From Kaiparowitsia implicata GSE-PSE-MK54-09C (GTDB taxonomy: Bacteria > Cyanobacteriota > Cyanobacteriia > Elainellales > Elainellaceae), in contig JAHHHI010000077.1 in NCBI GenBank assembly GCA_019359435.1, forward strand, positions 1-64,000: DNA of 64,000 nucleotides. The letters are read 5' to 3'. Below are positions 8,275-18,063 of the stretch, in pieces. Position 1 is the stretch's first letter. The number at the start of each line of letters is the position of its first letter. A model generated the notes under the pieces. That model saw only the letters and a program-made list of their open reading frames with translations, had not been told where the DNA came from and did not search any database. The translations under genes and the position numbers were made by a program.

Positions 8275-9873
8275 ATGAAGACATTATTACTCTATCCTCT
8301 CTTTCCTAAAACCTTCTGGTCGTATGATCGGTTTATAGAAATGGCTGGATTAAAGGCGTTTATCCCGCCATTAGGAATTATTACAGTAGCCGCGTTGTTG
8401 CCAAAAGTTTGGGAGATTCGATTCTTTGACCGAAACGTTGAGTATGAAACGGAGGCAGATTGGGAATGGTGTGACATGGTTATTCTGTCCTCTATGGTGG
8501 TTCAAAAAGATGACTTTCACCATCTCATCCTTAAAGCTGTAGCGCTAGGAAAAAAGGTGGCTGTCGGTGGGCCATATCCCACCTCAATGCCTCAGCATGC
8601 ACTTGACTCAGGTGCTGATTATTTAATCTTGGATGAAGGGGAAATTACGGTTCCTCACTTTCTTGATGCGCTTGCTAGCGGTCAAGATAAAGGGATTTTT
8701 CGAGCTCCTGAAAAACCCGATGTGACGAGCAGTCCTATGCCTCGGTTTGACTTGCTTCGGCGAGACGACTACTTGATGATGGCGGTTCAATTCTCTCGTG
8801 GGTGCCCCTTTAACTGCGAATTTTGTGACATCATCACCTTATATGGCCGCAAGCCCCGAACTAAGGAAATAGACCAGACTTTAGCAGAGCTGCAGAGGCT
8901 TTATGATTTGGGTTGGCGCGGCTCAATATTTATGGTGGACGACAATTTCATTGGGAATCAACGGAATGTAAAACGATTATTGCGAGCGTTAATTCCCTGG
9001 ATGCAGGAGCGCAACTATCCCTTTACGTTTATAACAGAAGCTTCTGTCAATCTTGCAGAAGACTCAGAACTGCTGGACTTGATGACAAAGGCAGGCTTTT
9101 ATGGCGTGTTTCTGGGCATCGAAACCCCAGACCAAGATAGCCTCAAGGTGACAAAAAAGCAGCAAAATACGCGCAACCCGCTGACTGAAGCCTGCCGCAA
9201 AATCAACCAGGCTGGGCTGATGATTTACGCTGGATTTATCATTGGCTTTGATGGAGAGAAATCGGGGGCAGGACAACGAATTCAGGCATTTGTAGAAGAA
9301 ACGGCGCTGCCTCAACCGATGTTAGGTATTTTGCAGGCTCCTCTCAATACGGCTCTGTGGAATCGACTTAAACAAGAAGAACGGCTGATCGAAAATTCAG
9401 GCTATGTAGAGTTTGGGGATCAAAACACCTTGATGAATTTTGTCCCGACTCGTCCACTGCCTGAAATTGCGCATGAGTATGTGGATGCGCTGTGGCAAAT
9501 GTATGAGCCTGCCGCTTATCTCAAGCGATGTTTGCGGCAGTGCCTAGAGATTACGCCCAATCACGTGCTGCGACAGCAGATTTACTTTCCAAAAGAAAAG
9601 GCGATTCGACTGATTGCGCGATTGATCTGGACGCAGGGGATTCGGATGAGCACAATTCGGGCACAGTTTTGGCAGCAGCTGTGGGTGTTGTGCAGAGCAA
9701 AGCCACAGTTTCTCAGTCTGTATTTGGGGCTGTGTGCAGCAGGCGAGCATTTTTGGGAATATCGTGTTTTAGCCAGAGAGCGGATTACCCAGCAGCTTGG
9801 CTATGATCCATTGGTGGCGACGCCTGCAAGCCAACTGGACACCACCCCTCTGGTCAGCAGTGGCAGTTCTTAG
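8275..9873 (+). CDS. B12-binding domain radical SAM protein (DUF4070, HpnP-like)
   Basis: This 532-residue protein has an N-terminal cobalamin-binding Rossmann domain (~1-150, with VGGPYPTSMPQHALDSGADY), a radical SAM domain whose [4Fe-4S] cluster motif SRGCPFNCEFCDI gives Cys177, Cys181 and Cys184, the word FMVDDNFIGN typical of this group, and a DUF4070-like C-terminus. Class B radical SAM enzymes of this kind methylate or rearrange unreactive carbons; the closest family I recall is the hopanoid C-2 methylase HpnP, but cyanobacteria also carry paralogues of unknown substrate, so hpnP is not assigned. A strong GAGGAG site precedes the ATG. It is monocistronic, with no hopanoid gene next to it. 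Confidence 0.85.
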   Translation: MKTLLLYPLFPKTFWSYDRFIEMAGLKAFIPPLGIITVAALLPKVWEIRFFDRNVEYETEADWEWCDMVILSSMVVQKDDFHHLILKAVALGKKVAVGGPYPTSMPQHALDSGADYLILDEGEITVPHFLDALASGQDKGIFRAPEKPDVTSSPMPRFDLLRRDDYLMMAVQFSRGCPFNCEFCDIITLYGRKPRTKEIDQTLAELQRLYDLGWRGSIFMVDDNFIGNQRNVKRLLRALIPWMQERNYPFTFITEASVNLAEDSELLDLMTKAGFYGVFLGIETPDQDSLKVTKKQQNTRNPLTEACRKINQAGLMIYAGFIIGFDGEKSGAGQRIQAFVEETALPQPMLGILQAPLNTALWNRLKQEERLIENSGYVEFGDQNTLMNFVPTRPLPEIAHEYVDALWQMYEPAAYLKRCLRQCLEITPNHVLRQQIYFPKEKAIRLIARLIWTQGIRMSTIRAQFWQQLWVLCRAKPQFLSLYLGLCAAGEHFWEYRVLARERITQQLGYDPLVATPASQLDTTPLVSSGSS

Positions 9874-9978
9874 GTCATTTCTCGAAAAGAATGTTCCTGC
9901 ATTGAACGAATGGCTGGTTGCCCTGACGGTAGCACTGCTGATTGACATAACATCCGTGCAGGTTAATAGGGCAGGTTA

Positions 9979-10014
9979 ACAGGGTTTGAGCGTATCCCAA
10001 ATTTAGGTTGAAGC
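9979..10014. repeat. Solo end of the IS982-type repeat family (remnant)
   Basis: GGTTTGAGCGTATCCCAAAT followed by TTAGGTTGAA resembles the right end of the MITE at 449-476 (TTTGAGCTTATCCCGAACTC…). There is no second end nearby. It is read as an eroded solo terminus. Confidence 0.35.
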
Positions 10015-10072
10015 AGGCTGTTCGTGGGCAGAAATCGCCTTCAGGGTGCGTCGGTGGCGGGATGAGGAAGTC

Positions 10073-10750
10073 TCAGGAGTTTGTTGAGGGCTGACCAGTG
10101 GGTGGTGCAGTAATTGACTGCTGAACAATTGTGCTGGCGTCAGCTTGATTGTGTTCTTTGCGTTCGCTGTAGCGATCGCTCAAATAATCTGCCTGACTTC
10201 GCAGCAGCAGGGTGAACTTATAGAGTTCTTCCATCACGTCTACCACGCGATCGCGGTAGGGCGAGTCTTTCATGGTGCCGTCGTCGTTAAATTCTTGATA
10301 GGCCTTGGGGACAGAGGATTGATTGGGAATAGTAAACATGCGCATCCAGCGTCCTAAGATGCGGAGTGTATTGACTGCATTGAACGACTGGGAGCCACCA
10401 GAAACCTGCATCACCGCCAATGTTTTCCCCTGTGTCGGGCGGATGGCATTGAGGCTGAGGGGAATCCAGTCAATCTGAGTTTTGAGCAATCCTGAAATGT
10501 TGCCGTGCATCTCTGGGCTAGACCACACTTGGCCTTCAGACCACATCACGAGATTCAGCAGTTCTTGCACTTTTGGGTGGGTGTCGGGCTCGCTGCCATG
10601 GAGCGGGAGCCCGTTGGGATGAAAGAAGCGCACCTCTGCGCCTAGGCTGGTCAGGATGCGGGCGGCTTCTTCGGCGAGTAGGCGGCTGTAGGAGCGATCG
10701 CGCAACGACCCATACAGCAGCAAGATACGAGGCTTGTGGTCTAGGCTCAT
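10073..10750 (-). CDS. arsH: ArsH-type NADPH-dependent FMN reductase
   Basis: A 225-residue flavoprotein from the preferred start MSLDHKPRI; an ATG 30 bases upstream is possible. Flavodoxin-like motifs are clear: the phosphate-binding loop [12 protein letters not shown] at the N-terminus and the isoalloxazine-side loop [17 protein letters not shown] in the middle, followed by TQIDWIP. ArsH reduces FMN with NADPH and oxidises trivalent organoarsenicals; cyanobacterial ArsH also reduces quinones and metals. The usual neighbours (arsB, arsC, arsR) are absent here, so its control and role in arsenic resistance are uncertain. The Ser/Gln/Pro-rich tail is a little longer than usual. Confidence 0.85.
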   Translation of the reverse strand: MSLDHKPRILLLYGSLRDRSYSRLLAEEAARILTSLGAEVRFFHPNGLPLHGSEPDTHPKVQELLNLVMWSEGQVWSSPEMHGNISGLLKTQIDWIPLSLNAIRPTQGKTLAVMQVSGGSQSFNAVNTLRILGRWMRMFTIPNQSSVPKAYQEFNDDGTMKDSPYRDRVVDVMEELYKFTLLLRSQADYLSDRYSERKEHNQADASTIVQQSITAPPTGQPSTNS

Positions 10751-10790
10751 CAGCTTTAATTTATAGACGCTTCTATACAAATACAGTCAT

Positions 10791-11720
10791 TTAGCGATGT
10801 AGTATCACGATGTCTGTTCCGACTACGGGGCTGCGGGCGAGCAGTTGGTCTGCTTCATCGACGAGTTCTAGCTTGCTAAAATCTAACGTTTTAGAACGGC
10901 GTAGCATTTCGCTGGCAAGCTGATCTTGCTGCGTTGGGCTGAGGCTATACCAGTCGGTGCTGACTTTTACTAAAAGTAGGCTGCGGCGAAAGTTTGCCTG
11001 AATAGAGGTGACCAATTGATCTCGATAGGTGCGGGTGACATCTGCCACTTGGTCTTGAATGGAGGCGATGAGCTGTTGCTCTGGCGTGAGTTCGAGTCGA
11101 GGGGTGGGGATGGAGTCTTTAGAGGCAGGGTCTGAGGTTGAATCGGCATCTGGAGCGGCGGGTGGAATGGTGAGGGTGTCTGGGATTTGCGGACTCGGGA
11201 CTGGGGTGGGGCTAATGGGTGGGTTGCTGGCGGTGGCGGGTGAGGATGACGACAGGCCACCCCAGACGCTAGAGCCAAGCCACAGCAGCAGTAGTAATAG
11301 CATTGCTAACGCTGCACTCAACGGGCGATCGCCCCATCCCTGCACTCCCCTGGGCAGGCGCGATCGCACGTTGGGCAGTAGCGCCTCGCGCCACAGCTCC
11401 CAGCCGCGCTGTGCGATCGGCTGCACAACGGCGCTAATCGTGGCTGCAATCTGCTGCACCTGAGTCCAGGTTTTTTGTAGGGTTGATTCTGTCGGGGAGG
11501 GTGGCGCTGGTTTGGGTGCTGGCTGGGGCGCTGGTTTGGGGGCTGGCTGGGGCGCTGGTTTGGGGGCTGGCTGGGGTGCTGCTGCGGAGGGGCGATCGCC
11601 CCCGCTGCCTTTGACATTGGCAGAAGCGCGGGTCTCTGAGCCATTTGCATCTGACGTATCGCCATTCGATGAATCAAACGAATCAGATGGATCATTAGAT
11701 GGAACAATGGGTTGCGACAT
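10791..11720 (-). CDS. Hypothetical single-pass membrane protein with Pro/Ala repeats
   Basis: I do not recognise the family. From the preferred start (MSQPIVPSNDPSD) it has 309 residues. Residues ~1-100 are acidic/Ser-rich and then carry three tandem copies of PAPQPAPKPA, encoded by a short DNA tandem repeat at about 11515-11585. A strongly hydrophobic helix (ALAMLLLLLLWLG) follows near residue 165, then a Pro/Ser/Thr-rich linker, and a C-terminal globular part of ~90 residues (SIQDQVADVTRTYRDQLV… STDWYSLSPTQQDQLASEML… VGTDIVILHR). The topology suggests a Pro-rich cytoplasmic arm with a periplasmic or lumenal C-domain. It is 40 bases upstream of arsH on the same strand, but functional linkage is doubtful. 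Confidence 0.6.
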   Translation of the reverse strand: MSQPIVPSNDPSDSFDSSNGDTSDANGSETRASANVKGSGGDRPSAAAPQPAPKPAPQPAPKPAPQPAPKPAPPSPTESTLQKTWTQVQQIAATISAVVQPIAQRGWELWREALLPNVRSRLPRGVQGWGDRPLSAALAMLLLLLLWLGSSVWGGLSSSSPATASNPPISPTPVPSPQIPDTLTIPPAAPDADSTSDPASKDSIPTPRLELTPEQQLIASIQDQVADVTRTYRDQLVTSIQANFRRSLLLVKVSTDWYSLSPTQQDQLASEMLRRSKTLDFSKLELVDEADQLLARSPVVGTDIVILHR

Positions 11721-12017
11721 TCCAGACACTCCCCGCCCAAGCGGCAATCACAACAAGTCTCCAATCTCTAGCCAGACCACCCTAAGCTGCATCAAGCTTA
11801 CCCCCTTACTCGCGTCACCCTTGGGCTCAGCAGCTCTGCCAGATTGCAGCAGGAACCATCGGTTGATAAACCAGTCATGGCCTGATGAATAGAGCGGACT
11901 GATCTAGGATGTGAAACAGGGCGAGTCCCGTTTGGGGCAACGGCGCAACGCCCCAACACTGCTATAGGGCAGGGCGGTTGCTATATCATCACCCTATCAC
12001 CTAGCGAGCCGTCCCTC

Positions 12018-13187
12018 ATGAGTTGGAATCGACGCCGAATGCTACAGTTGAGCGCTGCGTTTTTGGGCGGCGGAGCAGTGGGCTATGGCCTGCACGGTCT
12101 GCGTCTGGGGCGGTCAGCACAAGCTGATAAGGGCGGCAGCCGTCTATGGAGCTCAGCAGAATCCTCAATGCCCTATGGGTTGCCCAATCCGCCCCGAGGC
12201 GATGCGCGGATTGCGGTGATTAGCGACCTGAACGAAGCCTATGGGTCGACGGCCTATAGTGACGAGGTGAAATGGGCGATCGCCCTGCTGCCCGAATGGC
12301 AGCCTGACGTGGTGCTGTGTGGCGGTGACATGGTGGCCGGGCAAAAGCGCGACCTGAGCGATACCCAGGTTCAGGCCATGTGGGCTGCCTTTGATGAACA
12401 GGTTGCCAAACCTCTGCGCGCTGCTGGGCTGCCCTTTGGCTTTACCATCGGCAATCACGATGCCTCACGCGCCGTGCGAGAGAACGCCTACTTTTTTCAA
12501 AACGAACGGGCGATCGCCGCTAACTATTGGACTGATCCGGCTCATGATCCCGGCTTGCCGTTTGTCGATCGCTACCAGTTTCCCTTTTACTACAGCTTTC
12601 AGCAGCAGGGCGTGTTTTATTTAGTGTGGGATGCCTCGAGTGGTGCGCCTATGCCGGTGGATGATATGGCGTGGGTGAAGCGCAGTTTGGGCAGCCCCTT
12701 GGCGCAGCGGGCCAAGCTGCGCATTGTAATTGGGCATCTACCGCTGTATGCGGTGGCCAAGGAGCGCGATCGCCCAGGCGAAGTGATGGATCACGCCGCC
12801 GACCTCCAGGCATTGCTGGAAGAGTATGGGGTTCATACCTACATCAGCGGCCATCACCATGCCTACTATCCGGGGCATGTCGGGCAGTTGCAGTTGCTCC
12901 ACACCGGGGCGCTGGGGTCGGGGCCGCGCCAGTTGCTCCAGGGCGATGCCCTGCCTCGCAAAACTCTAACGCTGGTGGATGTGGATCTGACGCGCGCGCG
13001 CACGGACTACACCACGTTGGATATGCAAACGCTGTCGCTGATTGCGGTGCAAGACCTGCCCCGCCTCATGCCCAGTGCCAACGGCGCAGTGATCCGCCGC
13101 GATCTTACATGGGACGCTCTGAATGCACAAGAGCAGGCAGACTGCGTCGCGCACTTAACGAAATCGGTATGTGAGACGACGACGTGA
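12018..13187 (+). CDS. Tat-exported metallophosphoesterase
   Basis: A calcineurin-like phosphoesterase of 389 residues. The N-terminus MSWNRRRMLQLSAAFLGG looks like a twin-arginine signal, so export to the periplasm is expected. Metal-site motifs appear in the usual order: AVISDLNEAYG (DxN in place of the common DxH), CGGDMV (GDxxx), TIGNHD, GHLPLYA, and SGHHHAYY near the C-terminus. The DxN variation at the first motif is worth noting, since this Asp/His pair binds a metal. Substrate is not predictable; relatives hydrolyse phosphomonoesters, nucleotides or phosphodiesters. A short hairpin (TTGGGGC…GCCCCAA, about 11933-11957) lies in the upstream gap. Confidence 0.82.
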   Translation: MSWNRRRMLQLSAAFLGGGAVGYGLHGLRLGRSAQADKGGSRLWSSAESSMPYGLPNPPRGDARIAVISDLNEAYGSTAYSDEVKWAIALLPEWQPDVVLCGGDMVAGQKRDLSDTQVQAMWAAFDEQVAKPLRAAGLPFGFTIGNHDASRAVRENAYFFQNERAIAANYWTDPAHDPGLPFVDRYQFPFYYSFQQQGVFYLVWDASSGAPMPVDDMAWVKRSLGSPLAQRAKLRIVIGHLPLYAVAKERDRPGEVMDHAADLQALLEEYGVHTYISGHHHAYYPGHVGQLQLLHTGALGSGPRQLLQGDALPRKTLTLVDVDLTRARTDYTTLDMQTLSLIAVQDLPRLMPSANGAVIRRDLTWDALNAQEQADCVAHLTKSVCETTT

Positions 13188-13652
13188 CATTGCCCGGTTT
13201 GGACATACCGCTCGCCTCCGTACCTGCCTCCATAGACTGTTCACCTAAAAGCCCAACCCGTATGATGCCTGTGACTCCAATGAAAGACCCAAACAGCGCA
13301 ATTCAAACAGAGTGCTTACATTTAGATAAAGTGACTAAATCACCCAACGGCACAAGTCCTCTACTAAATTACAAGTCCTCTAAATTAATTGATGCGTCGG
13401 CGCAGAATCCGTTACTATTACACATATTTTGGCAAGCCTAGCTCTAGGGATAGCGTCTGATAATCTTGTTTGGGGAGTGGAAACGCTACTGAATGAGGCG
13501 TATGCAGATAAGGGAGCGATCGCCCAGTGAGATTCGAGAGATGATCCCGAGGGCGATCGCCCAGGCGAACCGACCAAGCTTAGAGAGATGGGCTCCCGGC
13601 ATTGGCCCAGCAGCACTGGCACAATAGATAGGCCATCGCGGTCGTGACACAC
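13188..13652. other. Intergenic region, about 460 bases
   Basis: It contains HIP1-type palindromes near 13515 and 13555 but no gene I can support. An 85-codon frame at 13184-13441 has no ribosome-binding site and odd composition. Confidence 0.4.
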
Positions 13653-15860
13653 ATGGCAAAGCATCCGCTCAACAAATCGCCTCGCTTGAATCCCCCGGCT
13701 GTGCTGGATGAAAATTCTGCAGATTGGGTGAGGGCGCTGCCGCTGCACGATGACCCTGTGCTTGTGCCCCCGCCCCGACGGGCTGCACCGCGCCGCCGCC
13801 CCCCGTCTCAAACCCGTCGGCGTAAACCGCCCGCCTCGTCTCGCCCTCCGAGTCGTCGGGTACCGCCCGAGGGCAGAGGGCGATCGCCCCGGCGGCGTCC
13901 GGCGCGCCGTCTGCGAACGTCATCCAGAGGGCGATCGCCTTCTCTTCTACAAAAATGGGGTCAATCCCTCGCAACTCTGCGGCTTCCCAAACGGGTGAGG
14001 CCGGGGGCATCGTTGCAGGGCGCGGCGCTGCTATTAGCGGCCTTGGGCATTTCAGGCGGATTGGGGATTAGTGGCCTGCTGGTGTTGACGCAGCTACCGC
14101 CCCTGCCTGAATGCCAAACCGTTTCTACCGCATCGGCTGATGTGGAGCAGCTTCACTGTGCCCGCGAAGCCGCACGCGGGGGCGACCTGCCCGGCCTGTT
14201 GGCGGCGATGACTCTGGCAGGCAGTTGGACAGACCGTCATCCGCTCTATGCCGAATCCCAAACGCTGCTTGCCACCTGGTCTCAAGCGGCGCTCGATCTG
14301 GCCCGCAAAAAATACAGCGAGAGCGACATGCAGGGGGCCATTAGCATTGCCCAGGCGGTGCCCACCAACAGTAGCCTCTACGCAGAGGCGCAAACGCTGA
14401 TTGCAACCTGGAATAACGAGTGGCAGGACGGTGAAGCCATCTATGCTACCGCCCAAGACGCGCTGAAGGCGCAAAACTGGACGCTGGCGTCAGAACAAAT
14501 TACTGAGCTGGGCAAGGTGTCCAATCCCTATTGGGCAGAGCGGCGGATGGCCGAACTGACCGATCAGGTTGTGGTGGAGCAAGAGGCGTGGAAAACGCTG
14601 CAAGCCGCGCGAAATGTTGCCACAGGGGCCACGCCAGATGCGCTCAGGGGGGCGATCGCCCAGATCCTGACCATCAATCCCCAAACCCATGTGTGGCAGG
14701 CCGCGCAAACGGAGCTGCAAGCCTGGAGCACCGGGCTAGCCGCCGTGGCGCTGCAGCGGTGGCAGGCGGGCGATATCGAGGATGCGTACGACCTAGGACG
14801 GCAGATTCCGCTAGAGGTGGCGCTGCCTGCCGAGTCTCAGCATTTGGTTTTGGTCAGTCATGCCCATCATCTCTCCCAGTGGGATTCCCAATTGGATTGG
14901 CAGCCGTCCATTCCCCAAATGGTGAAGCTGCGAGAGGCGATCGCCGCGCTCCGCACAATTCCCCTCAACAGTCGGTTCCACCCAACGGCGCAGGCGCTGT
15001 TGCAAAGCGGCGAAGCGCAACTGGCGGATGTGGCGCAGTTGAACTATGCCCAGGCGCTGGCTGCATTGGGGCAGCGCGCCACCTTGGAGTGGGCTATGGC
15101 GCAGGCCAGTTTGGTTGAGCGCGATCGCCCTCGGCGCATCCAAGCGCAAACCCTGATCGACCACTGGCAGCAAGAGATCCAGCGCATCGAAGACATGCCG
15201 CTAATGGCTCGGGCCTATGAGCTGGCGCAGCCGGGAACGATTGCCGACCTCAACGCGGCGATCGAGGCAGCCGGCCAAGTGCCCCAAACCCGCGCGCTAT
15301 GGGCCGAGGCCAAGGGTGCCATCGACACTTGGACAGCACAGATTCAGACCCTCGAAGATCGCCCCATTCTCACTCGGGCTGAGCGCTATGCGGCAGATGG
15401 CAACCTAGCCCGCGCCGTCCGCGAAGCGCGCACCGTGCAGCCCCAACGCGCGCTTTACGAAGAGGCCCGGGCTGCCATCCGCCAGTGGCAAATTGAGCTA
15501 GATCGCGTCCGCATGGCCGATGATCGCAAGGTGCTAGACGAGGCCACTGCCCTGGCTAACCGCAACCGCCTCACCCAAGCGATTAATATCGCCAACCAAA
15601 TTGGGGGCGATCGCCCCTTACATGGTGAAGCCCAGCGGGCGATCGCCCAGTGGGATGCGCAGCGCGCTGCCCTATGGCAGCAATGGGAGGCAGACGGCGC
15701 CGAACCCTCTCCCCGCAGTGAATCTAGCGCCCCCAGCTCTGAACCCATAGAGCCCAGCCCCACACCCGAAGCCGCCAATCCCTCTCCAGAGCCGTCCCGT
15801 CCCGTTGTGACGCCTCCACCACCTGAGGCGTCCACTATTCCGCTCTATCCCAACCCGTAA
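13653..15860 (+). CDS. Membrane-anchored helical-repeat protein, cyanobacteria-type
   Basis: I do not recognise a named family. From the ATG at 13653 (MAKHPLNKSPRL) it has 735 residues. Residues ~30-110 are extremely Arg/Pro/Ser-rich. A single transmembrane helix (LLLAALGISGGLGISGLLVL) lies near ~125-145. The remaining ~520 residues are built of degenerate helical repeats with a recurrent word of the form LYAEAQTLIATW, seen about nine times (for example HPLYAESQTLLATW, SSLYAEAQTLIATW, RALWAEAKGAIDTW, RALYEEARAAIRQW), resembling TPR/SEL1-like solenoids. The last 60 residues are Pro/Ser/Glu-rich. A basic cytoplasmic arm with a lumenal or periplasmic scaffold is the likely layout. Confidence 0.7.
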   Translation: MAKHPLNKSPRLNPPAVLDENSADWVRALPLHDDPVLVPPPRRAAPRRRPPSQTRRRKPPASSRPPSRRVPPEGRGRSPRRRPARRLRTSSRGRSPSLLQKWGQSLATLRLPKRVRPGASLQGAALLLAALGISGGLGISGLLVLTQLPPLPECQTVSTASADVEQLHCAREAARGGDLPGLLAAMTLAGSWTDRHPLYAESQTLLATWSQAALDLARKKYSESDMQGAISIAQAVPTNSSLYAEAQTLIATWNNEWQDGEAIYATAQDALKAQNWTLASEQITELGKVSNPYWAERRMAELTDQVVVEQEAWKTLQAARNVATGATPDALRGAIAQILTINPQTHVWQAAQTELQAWSTGLAAVALQRWQAGDIEDAYDLGRQIPLEVALPAESQHLVLVSHAHHLSQWDSQLDWQPSIPQMVKLREAIAALRTIPLNSRFHPTAQALLQSGEAQLADVAQLNYAQALAALGQRATLEWAMAQASLVERDRPRRIQAQTLIDHWQQEIQRIEDMPLMARAYELAQPGTIADLNAAIEAAGQVPQTRALWAEAKGAIDTWTAQIQTLEDRPILTRAERYAADGNLARAVREARTVQPQRALYEEARAAIRQWQIELDRVRMADDRKVLDEATALANRNRLTQAINIANQIGGDRPLHGEAQRAIAQWDAQRAALWQQWEADGAEPSPRSESSAPSSEPIEPSPTPEAANPSPEPSRPVVTPPPPEASTIPLYPNP

Positions 15861-16072
15861 ACCATCCAAACACCTGTGATGAGGATGACGCCCAATGGGT
15901 TGAGTTAGGGGTAAACCTTGGCTTTAGAGCCCGATCCCGCCTGGCGCTGCAGCCCTCCCCGATCTGATCCCCACGCCCATCTCCTCAGTCTGAATCCCAA
16001 TTTCCCTAAATTTCGCCTTAAACCGCAAAACCCCATTAAGCTGAATACAACCGTTTGTACTGCGTTCCCCCA

Positions 16073-18013
16073 ATGGCTAATGCTGCGCCTCCGCTACAAC
16101 TGGTGCTAATTGACGAAGATGCCACATTTCGCTCTGGATTCTGCCTGTGGATTGAGCCCATTGCCGACGTGCAGCTCGTGGCAGAAAGCGGCAACGGGAT
16201 GGAGGCCTTAGAGCGATGTCGCGACTGGTTGGCCGAAGCGAGCGACCCTGCGAGTGCCCCTCGACTTGTGATTATTAGCGCCAGCTTAGGGCGGGATGAT
16301 AGCAGTCAGCTTCAAGGGTTGGCGTTGTGTCGGCATTTGCGCGATCGCCATTCCGCCTTGCCCATTCTGCTGTTGGGCACCGCCACCGAGCCGATTGTGC
16401 TAGCGGCAGCCCAGCAGGCTGGGGCCAGCGGCTATTGCAGCAAGCAGAGCGAACCTACCCTGCTGCTCGATGTGATTCAGCGCGTGGCCCTAGGGCAATC
16501 CTACTGGCCTGCCCGTGCTGCTGCCTCGGGTGCAGTAGGGCAGGCCGAAGGGCGCACCTCTATCCGCAAATCTATCCCTGGATTTCTCAGCGGAACCCGA
16601 CGCAATCTGCGCTACCGGGGCATTCAGCAAATTGAGCAGGCGCTGGCCGAGGTCAACGCTGAGCTGCGCTATGGCAATTTAACCGTGTGGGATCAGGCGG
16701 TGCTAGCGGGGCGGCGGCGAGAGCTGCGCACAGCACGGTGGATGGTGTTGCGCTTGTTGGCAACGCCCGCACTCTCCGACCCGATGTCATCTGAGCCGCT
16801 GCCCGAGCCTCGCTGGGGTGAACCGCTGTCTTCTAGCCGAGGCCAAAACACAGACCCGCGCGGCGGCACTGTTAGCGGCGGCACTGTTAGCGCCAGCAAC
16901 ATGACCGGCGGTAGTCCATCCGGGGCCTCGTCGAGCGGCGGCAGGGGCGGGGTTCCGCCAGAGGGGGGAGCGCTGCAGCCGAGGCCAGAGGGAGGGGCGA
17001 TCGCCCCAGAAGCCGCTTCTATTGATGCCAGCATCACGGCTCGCAGTCTGCGGGCTGTCTTGTTCGACGCCATTCTGGGGCACTTGCAGGGCAGCATCGA
17101 AAACCGCACCGACAGCCCGATGGAAACTGACATCTTGCGGGGCGACAAAAAGCGGGACTTGTTCTATCTGATTTTGCGCAAGCTGGAAGACCTGCTGGAA
17201 GACCTACGGCTATCGCAATGGGCGCCAGAACAGCTAACCGAGAAGCGATCGCAAATCCTCCTTGATCTGTGGGAAGCCGTAGTGACTGACTTTTTCGGCA
17301 AGTACTACACTGTGCCCACCCTCACGGGCGATGTCGAGTTGGTAGCCTTGCTGCTGGAGGAGGCCCCCGTTGTGGATGCAGAAATTCTCGACCGGATTCC
17401 CTATGTGCCAGATTTGCTGGCTCACCTGCTGTTTCAAACCCCGCTGCTGATTGATGGCGTTTCGTATACGGCGGGCAATCCCGAAGCGGTGCTGCGGGCT
17501 GAGCTGTTGCTGAGTCATATGGTGATTCAGGTGGGCAATGCGGTGGTGCAGCCCTTGCTTAACCAAGTGGCTGATTTTGAGGTGATTAAACAAGCCTTTT
17601 ACGATCGGCGTCTGTTGTCGAGCCGCGAAATTGAGCGCTTTCGCAATGACCTCTCTTGGCGCTACCGCACTGATAAATATTTTGCTGAGCCGAAGGATAT
17701 GTTTGAAAGCCAGTATCGCCTGCTCACCTTCCAGCCCTTTGGCATCAAGCAGCAGTCGATCTACGCGCCGCGCCGGGGGGAGCTTGAGCAATTGCAGGGG
17801 GTTCCCTATTTGGTGACGCTGGCGCTGGAAACTCGGGATGCGATCGCCCCTCGGGTGCGGGCGGCAGTGTCTGTGGTGGGCAGCGGCCTAGTCTACCTGC
17901 TGACAGAGGTGATTGGGCGCGGCATTGGCCTGGTGGGGCGCGGCATCGCGAAAGGCGTGGGAAATGTTGTGCAAGATACCAGATATTCTCGCAAGAGCGA
18001 ACGGCAGCGATAG
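16073..18013 (+). CDS. Response-regulator-like DUF3685 protein (Ycf55-related)
   Basis: A 646-residue protein from ATG 16073; a TTG 18 bases upstream is less likely. Residues ~1-150 form a receiver-like domain (LQLVLIDEDATFRSGF… LVIISASLG… ILLLGTATEP) in which the acidic pocket is present (DED) but the phospho-acceptor position reads Ser/Ala-rich rather than a clear Asp, so it may be a pseudo-receiver. A low-complexity Gly/Ser/Pro linker (~240-310) follows. The C-terminal ~330 residues match my memory of the DUF3685/Ycf55 domain of cyanobacteria and red-algal plastids (DLFYLILRKLEDLLEDLRLS, PYVPDLLAHLLFQTPLLIDG). Function is unknown. It is followed after 50 bases by the next gene on the same strand. 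Confidence 0.75.
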   Translation: MANAAPPLQLVLIDEDATFRSGFCLWIEPIADVQLVAESGNGMEALERCRDWLAEASDPASAPRLVIISASLGRDDSSQLQGLALCRHLRDRHSALPILLLGTATEPIVLAAAQQAGASGYCSKQSEPTLLLDVIQRVALGQSYWPARAAASGAVGQAEGRTSIRKSIPGFLSGTRRNLRYRGIQQIEQALAEVNAELRYGNLTVWDQAVLAGRRRELRTARWMVLRLLATPALSDPMSSEPLPEPRWGEPLSSSRGQNTDPRGGTVSGGTVSASNMTGGSPSGASSSGGRGGVPPEGGALQPRPEGGAIAPEAASIDASITARSLRAVLFDAILGHLQGSIENRTDSPMETDILRGDKKRDLFYLILRKLEDLLEDLRLSQWAPEQLTEKRSQILLDLWEAVVTDFFGKYYTVPTLTGDVELVALLLEEAPVVDAEILDRIPYVPDLLAHLLFQTPLLIDGVSYTAGNPEAVLRAELLLSHMVIQVGNAVVQPLLNQVADFEVIKQAFYDRRLLSSREIERFRNDLSWRYRTDKYFAEPKDMFESQYRLLTFQPFGIKQQSIYAPRRGELEQLQGVPYLVTLALETRDAIAPRVRAAVSVVGSGLVYLLTEVIGRGIGLVGRGIAKGVGNVVQDTRYSRKSERQR

Positions 18014-18063
18014 AATGGGAAGCGCTTTGGATGTCCCGGTGTTTCTCAAGGAGCGATCGCCCC

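Noticed and set aside
13184-13441. 85-codon frame overlapping the end of the phosphoesterase gene
   Set aside because: Overlaps the stop by a few bases but has no domain, signal peptide or plausible composition; most likely chance.
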